64,000 nucleotides of DNA from Proteiniphilum acetatigenes DSM 18083. GTDB lineage: Bacteria > Bacteroidota > Bacteroidia > Bacteroidales > Dysgonomonadaceae. The notes below the pieces were generated by a model. That model saw only the letters and a list, made by a program, of their open reading frames with translations. It did no database searches and had not been told where the DNA came from. The stretch covers positions 62,001-126,000 of the forward strand of contig NZ_KB905699.1 of assembly GCF_000380985.1 (NCBI RefSeq). The letters are read 5' to 3'. The position numbers were made by a program, and so were the translations under genes. Below are positions 16,568 to 25,900 of the stretch, piece by piece (within the stretch, counting starts at the first letter, position 1; every line of letters begins with the position of its first letter).

Positions 16568-16804
16568 CTGATTTTCCGGTAGAGATCAGGCGTATTATTT
16601 ATACTACTAACCTGATCGAGAACTTGAACGGGAAGATCAGAAAATACACTAAAAACAAACTCTCGTTCCCTACCGACGAGGCGGTTATCAAGTCCGTATA
16701 CCTGGCTATGAGGGCAGGACAAAAAAATGGACAATGCCCATAAGGGACTGGGGACTGGTATTGAACTAATTTTTAATTATCTTTGCCGGGAGGGTCAGGC
16801 TTTA
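16568..16804 (+). pseudogene. IS256-family (mutator-type) transposase remnant, C-terminus
   Basis: The frame from about 16568 reads [20 protein letters not shown], then [15 protein letters not shown], the C-terminal signature of IS256/mutator transposases. It shifts by one base near 16722 into [15 protein letters not shown] and meets a stop, with FAGRVRL beyond it. Only about the last 75 residues of an approximately 400-residue protein remain, with a frameshift and a stop, so the copy is dead. Confidence 0.8.
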
Positions 16805-16826
16805 AAGAAAACCCTTCAATTATTAC

Positions 16827-16850
16827 TTACACACTTAATGGGATAGTGTC
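16827..16850 (+). repeat. Possible right terminal inverted repeat of the IS256-type remnant
   Basis: ttacacacttaatgggatag and the following gtgt resemble the ends of Bacteroidota IS256-family elements and lie about 20 bases after the transposase remnant. No left partner is present in the window. Confidence 0.4.
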
Positions 16851-16859
16851 CACCCTGGG

Positions 16860-17030
16860 GTGAGTATCCGTATGCCCTACGGGAAGTACCTGAGATTTCC
16901 CTGTTTTGCCCTTACAAGCAATCTGCTTATACTGCCTGCATTCAGTTTATTTACCGGTTTGGATACGCATTCGCTGTCAGAAAATACGGTTTGTTATGCG
17001 ATTCACGAAGACGGAATTTTCACCCTCTGA
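16860..17030 (+). pseudogene. Probable remnant of a ligase-associated phosphoesterase (PdeM-like) C-terminus
   Basis: A 57-codon frame from the GTG at 16860 to the TGA at 17028 contains LRFPCFALTSN, LLILPAFSLFTGLD and VCYAIHEDGIF. This resembles the C-terminal end of ligase-associated DNA damage response phosphoesterases (PdeM), where LPAFG-FTGG and V-A-I-D-V occur. The metallophosphoesterase motifs upstream are missing; the sequence abuts the end of the IS256-type remnant, which probably destroyed the gene. The assignment rests on a short match and is tentative. Confidence 0.45.
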
Positions 17031-17106
17031 GTCATATAAGATAACGGATACTTTAAAATTGAAACACTTTCAACTAACGAGAATACACTAATCAACGCCG
17101 ATCCTA

Positions 17107-18036
17107 TCATTCGAATTTGATCTCCGCGTTACCAGGAATAGCGGAAAAGAGATCTGGGGCATACCATTCAGCCCTTTTTGGAACGTGTAAATCGAGATTA
17201 AGTTTATTGTTGAGCTTTTCAATAAGGTATGCCGAAAGGAGTGGTGATGATTTTTCTGCGTTCTGGTGAACGAAAAAACACAATTGCCTCAATCCTGAAT
17301 CTTTCCATTGAATAATTCGCTCAACCCAATCATCTATGCGCCTGTAGTCTATTTCGTCTACATTACAACCCGTGAAACGAATAAAAGCTGTTGGTGTTGT
17401 CAGCCGCATATGCATCATATCGCGTCTGCCGGCGGTATCCACGATAACATTGGCAGTATGATGCGTTTCAAGGAAACGGCAGTACTCGTTCCAAATTTTT
17501 TTGTCGGAGTACCATTCTTTGCTTCGCACTTCTACCGCCAGGGGAATAACTTTCGGGAAATCCATCACAAATGCTTTTAGTTTGTCGAAACTTTTGATGC
17601 CGAAATTTTCGTGTAGTTGCAGAAAACAGATCCCTAGTTTTTCTTCGAAATGGGAAATGGCATCACAATACATTTTTGTAAGCTCTTCTACATTGTCTAA
17701 GCGGCGCATATGACTGATAGATTGTGTGATTTTTGGGAAAAACTTAAATCCGTCCGGAGTTTTGTTTTTCCATTTCACCACCTGGTCTGCCTTCGGCATA
17801 CTGTAAAACACAGAGTTCATCTCGATAGAATTGAACTGCTGTGAATAATAAGTGAGTTCATCTTTCGTGCCTTTTGGATAAAAACCCTTCAAATCGGTTT
17901 TATTCCACTTAGCGCAACCGATATATACTTCAAAGGGTCCATTTGGGACACTCTTCAAAATTTCTTTCGTTGCTGCATCATCGGCAGGAATGTTGAAATC
18001 TATACTTGTAGGATCTTCTACTTTTCCGTACTTCAT
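17107..18036 (-). CDS. DUF72 (YecE-like) domain protein
   Basis: 309 residues with the DUF72 TIM-barrel-like fold: VYIGCAKWNKTDLKGFYPKG near the N-terminus, YYSQQFNSIEMNSVFY, FFPKITQSISHMRRL, LAVEVRSKEWY, and the C-terminal LRQLCFFVHQN. The function of the family is not established. The gene is intact although everything else between the two tRNA-Lys repeats is decayed, so it is either element cargo under selection or a chromosomal gene caught in the scar. Confidence 0.88.
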   Translation of the reverse strand: MKYGKVEDPTSIDFNIPADDAATKEILKSVPNGPFEVYIGCAKWNKTDLKGFYPKGTKDELTYYSQQFNSIEMNSVFYSMPKADQVVKWKNKTPDGFKFFPKITQSISHMRRLDNVEELTKMYCDAISHFEEKLGICFLQLHENFGIKSFDKLKAFVMDFPKVIPLAVEVRSKEWYSDKKIWNEYCRFLETHHTANVIVDTAGRRDMMHMRLTTPTAFIRFTGCNVDEIDYRRIDDWVERIIQWKDSGLRQLCFFVHQNAEKSSPLLSAYLIEKLNNKLNLDLHVPKRAEWYAPDLFSAIPGNAEIKFE

Positions 18037-18074
18037 ACATCAGTCATTATTAAATAAATCTTTTTTTCTTGTGT

Positions 18075-18122
18075 AAATGACTCTTCACCATTGGGTCGAG
18101 AGTTCGAGCCTCTCCGGCGTCA
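18075..18122 (+). repeat. Right attachment-site repeat (copy of tRNA-Lys 3' half)
   Basis: 45 of 48 bases match tRNA-Lys positions 16043-16090. Two differences fall next to the anticodon and one in the acceptor stem, which breaks pairing. There is no D-arm or 5' acceptor strand, so this is not a second tRNA gene. The distance to the first copy is 2032 bases. Confidence 0.85.
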
Positions 18123-18202
18123 TTTAAGGAAATACTATTTAATGGTTATAACTCGCTTGAAGTTATTTAAATAATTGTTTATCAGTCTGTTTTATAGTGA
18201 CG

Positions 18203-18328
18203 TCATAGTTGACTCTTTTCTCTTGCCGCATGATAAATATGCGTAAGCTCATTCAGCCATAAACCAGTTTTTAGATTTCCACTGGCATACATACTGACAT
18301 TGGTTACAATGATTAAGATTTTTACCAT
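18203..18328 (-). pseudogene. DJ-1/PfpI-family amidotransferase remnant (N-terminal 41 residues)
   Basis: The minus-strand frame starts MVKILIIVTNVSMYASGN, continues LKTGLWLNELTHIYHAA and stops after REKSQL. This matches the N-terminus of type 1 glutamine amidotransferase-like DJ-1/PfpI proteins, where the K/S-TG-W-EL pattern is conserved. The nucleophile-elbow Cys and the rest of the roughly 220-residue protein are missing. It lies just outside the right tRNA-Lys repeat and adds to the decayed stretch. Confidence 0.65.
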
Positions 18329-18815
18329 GCTCGTACTATTTTTATATTTTATATAACAAATTTCGGAGCACTCTGTTAGCAAGGAACAGCTAAATTAAGG
18401 TAAGTATCCTTAATATACCGAGCAGTCCAAAAAAGTGATTTGACGGCCTATTTAGATCGAGTCTCTTTCTGCCTACCGGGGCAAATGCTGTCTTTTCAGT
18501 CAAAACCCGGTCATCCTGTGGGATACATATATGTGTTGTCAAAGAACACGAGCTTTGTTCCATTGATCTTACAAGCTTTTATCCCATTCCTTGTAATTAA
18601 AGGAAACTGCTTTTCTCAAAGGTCCGAACTTATCGGAAGACTTAATGTGAAATAAGCGATCTCACTGTTTTTAACCGCTTCAATGGCTTTTTTGCGGATA
18701 GATAAGTTTATTTTTCTCTGTTTTGCAGGTTTTTTCCCTAACTTTGTGATTCAATAAATTTAATTGTTTTCAATTTTTATTGCACTATTTGAATCGCTGG
18801 CTCCTCGATTGTTAA
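18329..18815. other. Gene-poor stretch, no recognisable gene
   Basis: No frame in these 487 bases resembles a family I know. A plus-strand frame at 18440-18655 (71 codons) and the opposite strand show no motifs. A box TAACTTTG at 18739-18746 fits a -7 element for plus-strand transcription toward the GH92 gene, but no well-spaced TTTG precedes it. Confidence 0.4.
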
Positions 18816-19046
18816 TTGAGTCGCCTTTGCTCTTCGATTTTCAGTTCTGTGCTCGGCAAAACCAAAGCAAGTTTTGTTTCTGCCCTCACTTAACGAAATA
18901 GTTCTACGCGCGACAGAGTCAAAACAAGTTTTTTATGTGCTCGATTATCGGAAACATTCCAAGCAAGCTTGTCCTCTGCTCATTTTGATAAATAACTGTC
19001 GCTCGGCAATGTTTCAAATGAGCTTGACACTGCTCTTGCTTAACCG
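18816..19046 (+). repeat. Tandem degenerate copies of a dispersed intergenic repeat
   Basis: Four units of about 46-50 bases in a row begin near 18851, 18909, 18949 and 19000. Each has the skeleton CTCGgcAa..TTCAAryrAGCTTG, then ctcTGCTC and TTAACg. The first unit is preceded by ttgagtcgcct and tcgattttca (18816-18842), as is the copy at 57811. Related copies are at 41092-41150 and 57811-57901. The array fills the region directly upstream of the GH92 gene. The units are abutting and degenerate, so this is not a CRISPR. Confidence 0.7.
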
Positions 19047-19088
19047 TTTTTTAGCTTAATGAAAACGTTTACAAAACAGGATAAATAG

Positions 19089-21419
19089 ATGAATCGATCA
19101 AGATCTTACATTACATTACTGCTTCTCTGTATGTTAGTATTCTCAGCCAAAGCTCAACGAAATATTGATTTTGTAAATCCGATGGTAGGTACCAAGAGCA
19201 TGGGGCATACATTTCCGGGAGCATGTGCTCCTTTTGGGTTGGTACAGTTGAGTCCTGATACGGAAATGATACCCCACAACATTGATGGGGTTTATCAGCC
19301 CGATGCTTATCGCTATTGCGCCGGATATCAGTACGACGATCAAACAATTGTCGGTTTCAGTCATACACACTTCAACGGTACAGGACACTCCGACCTGGGC
19401 GACATCCTTATCATGCCGATGACCGGAGAGGTGAAACTGGATATGGGGACGGCTCAGGATCCCGATAGTGGATACCGTTCCCGTTTCAGCCACGAGAATG
19501 AAAAGGCAGAGGTTGGATACTATTCTGTAGTATTGGAAGATTACGGTATCCTGGCAGAATTAACAGCTTCCGATCGGGTAGGGGTGCATCGGTATACTTT
19601 TCCGGAAGGGACTGAAACGGGACATATCGTGCTCGATCTTGACTACGGTATTTACTATTACGACGGAAAGACGCTGATGGCTAACCTGCGGGTCGAAGAT
19701 CCCTACACGCTCACAGGTTATCGTATCACGCGGGGCTGGTCGCGAATGAACTATACTCATTTTGCTGTGAAGTTCTCCAAACCGATAGTCAATTACGGCT
19801 GTCGCAACAATGAGAAAGTGAAATATAACGGATTTTGGCGTAAATTTGATATGACGGAGAATTTCCCTGAAATGTTCGGAACCCGTTTGACGGCATTTTT
19901 CGATTTCGATTTTTCCGACGGAAAGCCGCTCGAAATCCAGGTTGCCCTCTCACCTGTAGATTGTCTGGGTGCAATGAAGAACTTACAAGCCGAGACCGAA
20001 ACGAAATCGTTCGATGAGATACGGGAACAGACTCAGCAAAAATGGGAAAAAGAATTGAGTTGTATAGAAATGGATGCCGATGATGATACCAAAGCTGTTT
20101 TCTATACGGCATTATACCATACAATGATCAATCCTTCTGTTTATCAGGATGTGGATGGCCGCTATCGGGGTATCGACCACAATATTCATCAGGCAAAGGA
20201 GGGACAGGTTAATTATACGGTCTTTTCTGTTTGGGATACATTCCGTGCTCAACATCCGTTAATGAACCTGATCAAACCAGCCCGAAGCGAACAGTTTGTC
20301 AATTCTATGCTCCATCATTACCAACAAAGCGTACACCGGGCATTACCCGTCTGGTCGCATATGGGCAATGAAAACTGGTGTATGATTGGTTATCATTCGG
20401 TTTCAGTTGTTACCGATGCTGTTGTCAAAGGATTGAATATTGATAAAAAACTGGCATTAGAGGCCTGTCTAAATAGTTCCAATGTAGATTATTATGACGG
20501 AATCGGAGAATATAAAAAATTGGGATACGTTCCTTTGGAAAGCAGCGGTTCTGCCGCTTCCGTCACGTTGGAATATGCGTACGACGATTGGACGATTTAT
20601 ACATTGGGCAAGCAGTTGGATGATAAGGAGGTGGCCGATGAATATGCACGTCGTGCACTGAACTACCGGAATGTATTCGATCCATCGCTTGGCTTTGCCC
20701 GTCCGAAACTGCAAGACGGAGCGTTTAAAAAGGATTTCGATCTGTTGGATACGCACGGACAGGGATTTATTGAGGGAAATACGTGGAACTATTCGTTCTT
20801 TGTACCTCACGATGTAGACGGATTAATAAAGCAGATGGGTGGAGAAAGGCAGTTTGTCCGTCGTTTGGATTCATTGTTTACCATGGATCTTCCTGCAAAG
20901 TATTTCGAAAATACGGAAGATATCAATGAAGAAGGGTTGATGGGAAATTATGTGCATGGGAACGAGCCGAGCCATCATGTACCCTATCTGTATAGATGGA
21001 CGGATGAGCCGTGGAAAGCAGAATCACGGTTACACTCCATCATGAAGCAGATGTACAAGAATAAAATCGATGGCTTGTCGGGGAATGATGATTGCGGTCA
21101 GATGTCCGCCTGGTATATCTTCTCTTCGATGGGTTTTTATCCTGTTTGTCCCGGTTCTGATCAATATGTTATAGGATCACCATTGGTGAAAGAGGCTGTG
21201 ATACAACTCGAAAACGGGAAAAAATTTACCGTGAGAGCAGAAAATTATGCTGATCGGAATATGTATGTAAAATCGATAAAATTGAATGGAAGTCCTTACA
21301 AGAAAAGCTTTATAGCTCATTCCGATATAGTAAACGGGGGAGAACTGGTATTTGAAATGAGCAGTAAGCCGAATAAAAAATCGTCTTCCTATCAAAAACC
21401 CTATTCATTCACCCATTAA
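19089..21419 (+). CDS. GH92 family alpha-mannosidase
   Basis: Exported calcium-dependent exo-alpha-mannosidase of 776 residues, expected to remove alpha-1,2 (or 1,3/1,4/1,6) mannose from N-glycan or yeast-type mannan. The signal peptide ends near VFSAKAQ. The mature protein starts FVNPMVGTKSMGHTFPGACA, followed by GFSHTHFNGTGHSDLGD. Conserved GH92 segments are WSHMGNENWCMIGYHS, GNEPSHHVPYLY (about 624) and GNDDCGQMSAWYIFSSMGF (about 664), which form the catalytic and calcium site. It leads a plus-strand group with a peptidase and a FucU-like mutarotase. Confidence 0.95.
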   Translation: MNRSRSYITLLLLCMLVFSAKAQRNIDFVNPMVGTKSMGHTFPGACAPFGLVQLSPDTEMIPHNIDGVYQPDAYRYCAGYQYDDQTIVGFSHTHFNGTGHSDLGDILIMPMTGEVKLDMGTAQDPDSGYRSRFSHENEKAEVGYYSVVLEDYGILAELTASDRVGVHRYTFPEGTETGHIVLDLDYGIYYYDGKTLMANLRVEDPYTLTGYRITRGWSRMNYTHFAVKFSKPIVNYGCRNNEKVKYNGFWRKFDMTENFPEMFGTRLTAFFDFDFSDGKPLEIQVALSPVDCLGAMKNLQAETETKSFDEIREQTQQKWEKELSCIEMDADDDTKAVFYTALYHTMINPSVYQDVDGRYRGIDHNIHQAKEGQVNYTVFSVWDTFRAQHPLMNLIKPARSEQFVNSMLHHYQQSVHRALPVWSHMGNENWCMIGYHSVSVVTDAVVKGLNIDKKLALEACLNSSNVDYYDGIGEYKKLGYVPLESSGSAASVTLEYAYDDWTIYTLGKQLDDKEVADEYARRALNYRNVFDPSLGFARPKLQDGAFKKDFDLLDTHGQGFIEGNTWNYSFFVPHDVDGLIKQMGGERQFVRRLDSLFTMDLPAKYFENTEDINEEGLMGNYVHGNEPSHHVPYLYRWTDEPWKAESRLHSIMKQMYKNKIDGLSGNDDCGQMSAWYIFSSMGFYPVCPGSDQYVIGSPLVKEAVIQLENGKKFTVRAENYADRNMYVKSIKLNGSPYKKSFIAHSDIVNGGELVFEMSSKPNKKSSSYQKPYSFTH

Positions 21420-21572
21420 ACCGTGGTGATATGACTTTAATATCCAAGATAGTTTTAGAACCGAGATGCGAGAGTTAAGACTAATTTAATTAATATGATA
21501 ATGTCCCGATCAATTTTATCGAGTCTCAACTCTAAAAAATTATATATCCCAACAAGAAAAATAAAAAACCTT

Positions 21573-22346
21573 ATGAGTGCCAAAAATGTATTGTTCGTTT
21601 TGCTCGTTTTGTTTTATTTGTGCTGTTTCTCAGGATTGTTCTCCCAGGAAAAAGTAAGTGATTGGAATAGCTTCCGCTATCCTGAAATAAATTTTGTAAA
21701 TCATGCCGAGGGAACCAAAGGATGGGAAATCTATAACCGCATTATTCCCGATCCTGAAGAATATATCAATGCAGCTATTCTGGAAGTTGTCAAAACATTG
21801 TACTGGAGTGAAAAAGACTCGATCCCCGATGTGAGAAGAATCAATTACGCATTGAGAGATGTGGATGGTATTTCGGCCAAAGGCGGTGGTCCCCCTGAAA
21901 TAACGATTTTCTACAGTTCTCGCTGGGTTGAAAAATCTGAAAAGGATGCCGGCGACGATAAAGTGCTGTTTGAAACGAGGGGAGTTCTACTTCATGAACT
22001 GACGCACGGTTTCCAACTCGAACCCCAAGGTATAGGGACATATGCCGATGGAGGTGAATTCTGGATTTTTATTGAAGGCATGGCCGATGCAGTGCGTATC
22101 CATAATGACGGGTTCCCTCAAGATAACCGCAAACCGGGTGGAAGTTGGAAAGATGGGTATCAACGTACCGGTTATTTTCTGGACTGGCTTACCACAAAAG
22201 ATCCTGATTTTCTCCGCAAATTCAACAAATCGGCTCTTGACATAGTTCCCTGGGGGTTCGATAAAGCGATTAAATATATTTTGGGGCAGCATTATAGTGT
22301 AGACGCACTATGGGATGAATATCAGGATTATCTGCAAATTCAATAA
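21573..22346 (+). CDS. Basic secretory protein family peptidase
   Basis: Exported protein of 257 residues from the chosen start [11 protein letters not shown]; an upstream ATG at 21495 would add a charged N-terminus before the signal peptide. The family zinc motif is LHELTHGFQ at about residue 140, followed by [14 protein letters not shown], the family's third ligand region. [10 protein letters not shown] and [11 protein letters not shown] near the end are also typical. Function of bacterial members is unclear; the metal site predicts a metallopeptidase. The end lies 13 bases before the fucU-like start, so the two are cotranscribed. Confidence 0.82.
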   Translation: MSAKNVLFVLLVLFYLCCFSGLFSQEKVSDWNSFRYPEINFVNHAEGTKGWEIYNRIIPDPEEYINAAILEVVKTLYWSEKDSIPDVRRINYALRDVDGISAKGGGPPEITIFYSSRWVEKSEKDAGDDKVLFETRGVLLHELTHGFQLEPQGIGTYADGGEFWIFIEGMADAVRIHNDGFPQDNRKPGGSWKDGYQRTGYFLDWLTTKDPDFLRKFNKSALDIVPWGFDKAIKYILGQHYSVDALWDEYQDYLQIQ

Positions 22347-22359
22347 ATTCAAAAAAACT

Positions 22360-22794
22360 ATGCTAAAAGGAATTTCACCTCTGATCAGTCCCGAGTTGTT
22401 GGCCGTTCTGGCACGTATGGGACATGGCGACGAAATCGTTTTCGCCGATGCACATTTTCCCGCAGAATCGTTCAACGGTAGGGTATTGCGAGCCGATGGA
22501 CTTCGCATCCCCGACTTATTAGCCGCAATCCTTCCTTTATTCGAATTAGATACTTATGTCCCACATCCGTTAGTGATGATGAATGCCGTGGAAGGTGATA
22601 TACTCGACCCTGATGTGGAAAAAGCTTATCTGGAAAGTATCCGTATCACTAATCCCGATGTAGCACCCATAGAACGGATTAATCGCTTTGCTTTCTACGA
22701 ACGGGCAAAATCGGCCTTTGCAGTGGTAGTCACAGGTGAAACAGCAAAATATGGAAATATTATTTTGAAAAAAGGTGTTACCCCATTGGATTAG
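22360..22794 (+). CDS. FucU/RbsD family sugar mutarotase
   Basis: 144 residues from [10 protein letters not shown]. The family interconverts alpha and beta anomers of sugars (L-fucose for FucU, ribose for RbsD). The motif [17 protein letters not shown] carries the conserved His and Asp, and [22 protein letters not shown] matches the C-terminal anomer-binding Tyr/Phe region. The in-frame ATG at 22315 would overlap the peptidase gene, so 22360 is preferred. With GH92, it suggests that deoxyhexose or mannose from glycoprotein glycans is used, but no fucose isomerase or kinase is seen in the window. Confidence 0.88.
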   Translation: MLKGISPLISPELLAVLARMGHGDEIVFADAHFPAESFNGRVLRADGLRIPDLLAAILPLFELDTYVPHPLVMMNAVEGDILDPDVEKAYLESIRITNPDVAPIERINRFAFYERAKSAFAVVVTGETAKYGNIILKKGVTPLD

Positions 22795-22911
22795 ATGCCT
22801 ATATCAAAAAGTACTAATATGTACTGAATCTTTCACTTTAGATATTCCGTTATAATCCCAAATCGAGATACCAGTAAGTTGTGATATAGAGAACTATTTG
22901 TTTTATATCCA

Positions 22912-25900
22912 CTATTTTATATCTCTGTAATTCAAATTGGTATTAAAGTCAGTGTAGTGATAATAGTGCCCTTCCATCCACAATAAGATTGAAGGACCTT
23001 GATTTTTTCTCGATATAACAAACGGCCGGATATTATCAGCCTTGGAATTAGATGTTATTAACTGTATACGCTGTTCCCCGTTCTTCCCGATCACTCTTTT
23101 TTCAATCTCGAATTTATCGTCTATTTGTCGTGAAAGAAAGATCTTGTCGGGATTATTATGATCTAACACAATTCCACCGGAGTAGTGCGGTTCGCGTAAT
23201 TTTTCTCCTGGCTTGATGATCGTAATATATTTTCCCGCATCGACGATTTTTGTATTTATCCATTCTTTACCATTCCATCTGGCATAATAATATTGATGAT
23301 TGGTAAATGAGGGATATAAAGCATAAGTGACCACCGGCCTGTTTTCCTTGTCTAGAACAATATCCCAAATCCATGCTCTTACCGATGTTGCATCGGCATC
23401 GTAAATTTTATTTATCTTGTTGATGCCGATTGGTATATCCTTTTCAAAAGATGTAATATAGGTTCCGTTAGTTTGTCTGAAGTTATCCTTTTCGTAATAC
23501 ATGTGATATACAGAGATATTATCTCCTTCTCCGGGATGACCATTTGTAAAGAGAAAATCTATTCTCGACTTATTATCGGAAGCAACTTTGAGGTATTGAC
23601 GGCTGTTCAAGCCTAAGTTATCCAGGATATTGAATTCTTTACTCCAGGTCAAACCTAAATCATCGCTATAAATACAATAGGTTCTTGTGTCTGAGTAAGT
23701 ACCACTACTGTTTCTCACAATATTTCGTCCGAAAAGATAGATGCGATTATTTTCCTCACTCAGCATAACCGGATTAACATAACAATATCTATTTTTATCA
23801 TCCCGTTTCAATAGAATAGTCTCCTCTTCCCATTCACTTATATTTTCTGCCGCTTTACTTTTCCTCGTAAAAATATTCCCATTGTGTTGACAGTAAAAAG
23901 CTAAAAGTTTACCATCTGGTAGCATTAGCAGGCCGGGAACATTGTGATCATCTATTTGCAAGGCTTTATGCAAGGTAAACTCATCGGTCTTCTTCGATCC
24001 CAACTCCATAGATTTTATGATTACATCTCCATTTGAGTTGATGTAACTAAAGTAAACAACTTCTTTTTTTCCATTATGGTAAATTGCCCGCGGATCAGAA
24101 AACCAGCACCATGCAGCATCTTCAGATAATAGGATTTTATCGTTTTTATCAATATCGTTTTGCTGAGAGAAGCGATGAGGAGCTAACCACTCATACATAT
24201 GTTCTCGAGAGATAGTCGAGAATCTATTGTAGTCATTGGGGATAAATAGTTGAATATTATCTTTCACCTTGTGTAGATCATAAATTCTCTCAACATCTTC
24301 AACGCAACTTCTAATGTCTTCTATATGAATGTCTTTGTCAAGTAGGGGTGCGACAAGTAAGACCGGGCGTGGAGCTATGCTGGCGATAATCTCATCGAAA
24401 TCAACTGGAATCCGGTCTTCATGTCCCGCAAAAAAACCTAATTTGGGTATCGTTCCGTGCAAATGAGAATATGCTTTAATACCTTCTGTTCCCCGATCCA
24501 GTTTGTTTGTACGCATAGGGGTAAATCCTGCTATAGATACTACGCCGGCAATTCTCTCATCCATTGCAGCAGATAAAAGGGCGACTGTCCCTCCTAGTGA
24601 ATACCCTGCGACAAATATTTTTGAGTTATCTACAAAATCGAGATGAGAGGCAGCATCTACAGCGCTTCTTACATCAGTGACCATTTTTCCCATCTTAGAC
24701 CACTTTGGATAGCGCTCATAGAAATATAGTCCTTCTTCCATCCGGTTGCCAAAACCAAGCATATCAAACGATAATACTCCGAATCCCATCCTGGTTAGAT
24801 TTTCGAAAACAGATTGAATCTCATGGTCATATCCCTTCGTAGAAAACCCTTTCGAATAGTCATATTCATGCAGATATATCACGATGGGAAGTTTTGCATC
24901 TTTAATATTGCCTTTACTGTCTACCGGATAATAGAGGTAGCCGAATAAGTTTTCTCCAAATCCTTTGTATGGCGTGATGGCCATTATTTTCATAGAATTC
25001 GTTTCATGAGGCCGCTTTAATAATGTACCGATACTTTGTTCTCCAATACCTCCATCTTTTAAACTTTTAGGTCCGCGGTTTATAGCACCTGCCGGTTCGT
25101 TCCCCAATATCCACCGGATATTATCTTTTATAGTTTTCCTTTCTTTTTCCCATTTTTCAATATGGTGAGGTGTATTAGACTTATAGCTACTAAAGTCTTT
25201 TTCTACTATTTTATAATCAGAGGGTTCTATCTTTTCATTGGTTATTTCAAGCCATTTTTCAAAAGAATAATTATGGAATGATCTGTTTTCAGGTTTCCGG
25301 TTATTTCGACCGAAAATAAAATCGAAGAAGTCAATATATCCTTCTAAACTGTTTGCATCTACTCCATGCAGTCCATACCGCGAGATAGTTGCCAGATTAT
25401 CTTTCGCATTTAGGAACTGGTAAGTTCGTTTTGCTGAGCGGAAGGCTTGCTCCATGCCAAATATGTTGCTGGAAGATTCGTAGGTTGCTGTACTTAACAT
25501 CAAACCTCTCGGAGCAATTAACGACATGAAGAAGTTCTGGTCGACTGGTAATTTATGTTCCCGACCAATAAAAAAGCGCAATCGTGGATGCAACCAGGCG
25601 GGTTGAGCACAAGCCAGCAGTGCTATATCTTCCACATCATATTTGTGGGAATTATATCGCCATGGTACTTCTGCTCCTGTACCACCACTACTGGTAATAC
25701 ACGCTCCTATCCGCTCATCAAAGGCTGCAGCCATCAACGATGTTTTTCCGTTTCGGGAGTGTCCTGTAATGCCTATTTTATCTTTCTCTACATAAGGGAG
25801 TGTATACAAATAATCGATTGCCCGGGAAGCACCATAAGCCCGTCTCATCAATCTGGTGAAATCATATTGACCTGCCCATATCTCAGAATAATATTCCGTG

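Noticed and set aside
18075-18122. A second tRNA-Lys gene
   Set aside because: Only the 3' half is present; there is no 5' acceptor strand or D-arm, and a base change breaks the acceptor stem.
18440-18655. 71-codon plus-strand frame as a gene
   Set aside because: No signal, motif or family resemblance; it lies in a decayed region.
18851-19046. A CRISPR array
   Set aside because: Units abut without unique spacers, are degenerate, and no cas genes are near.
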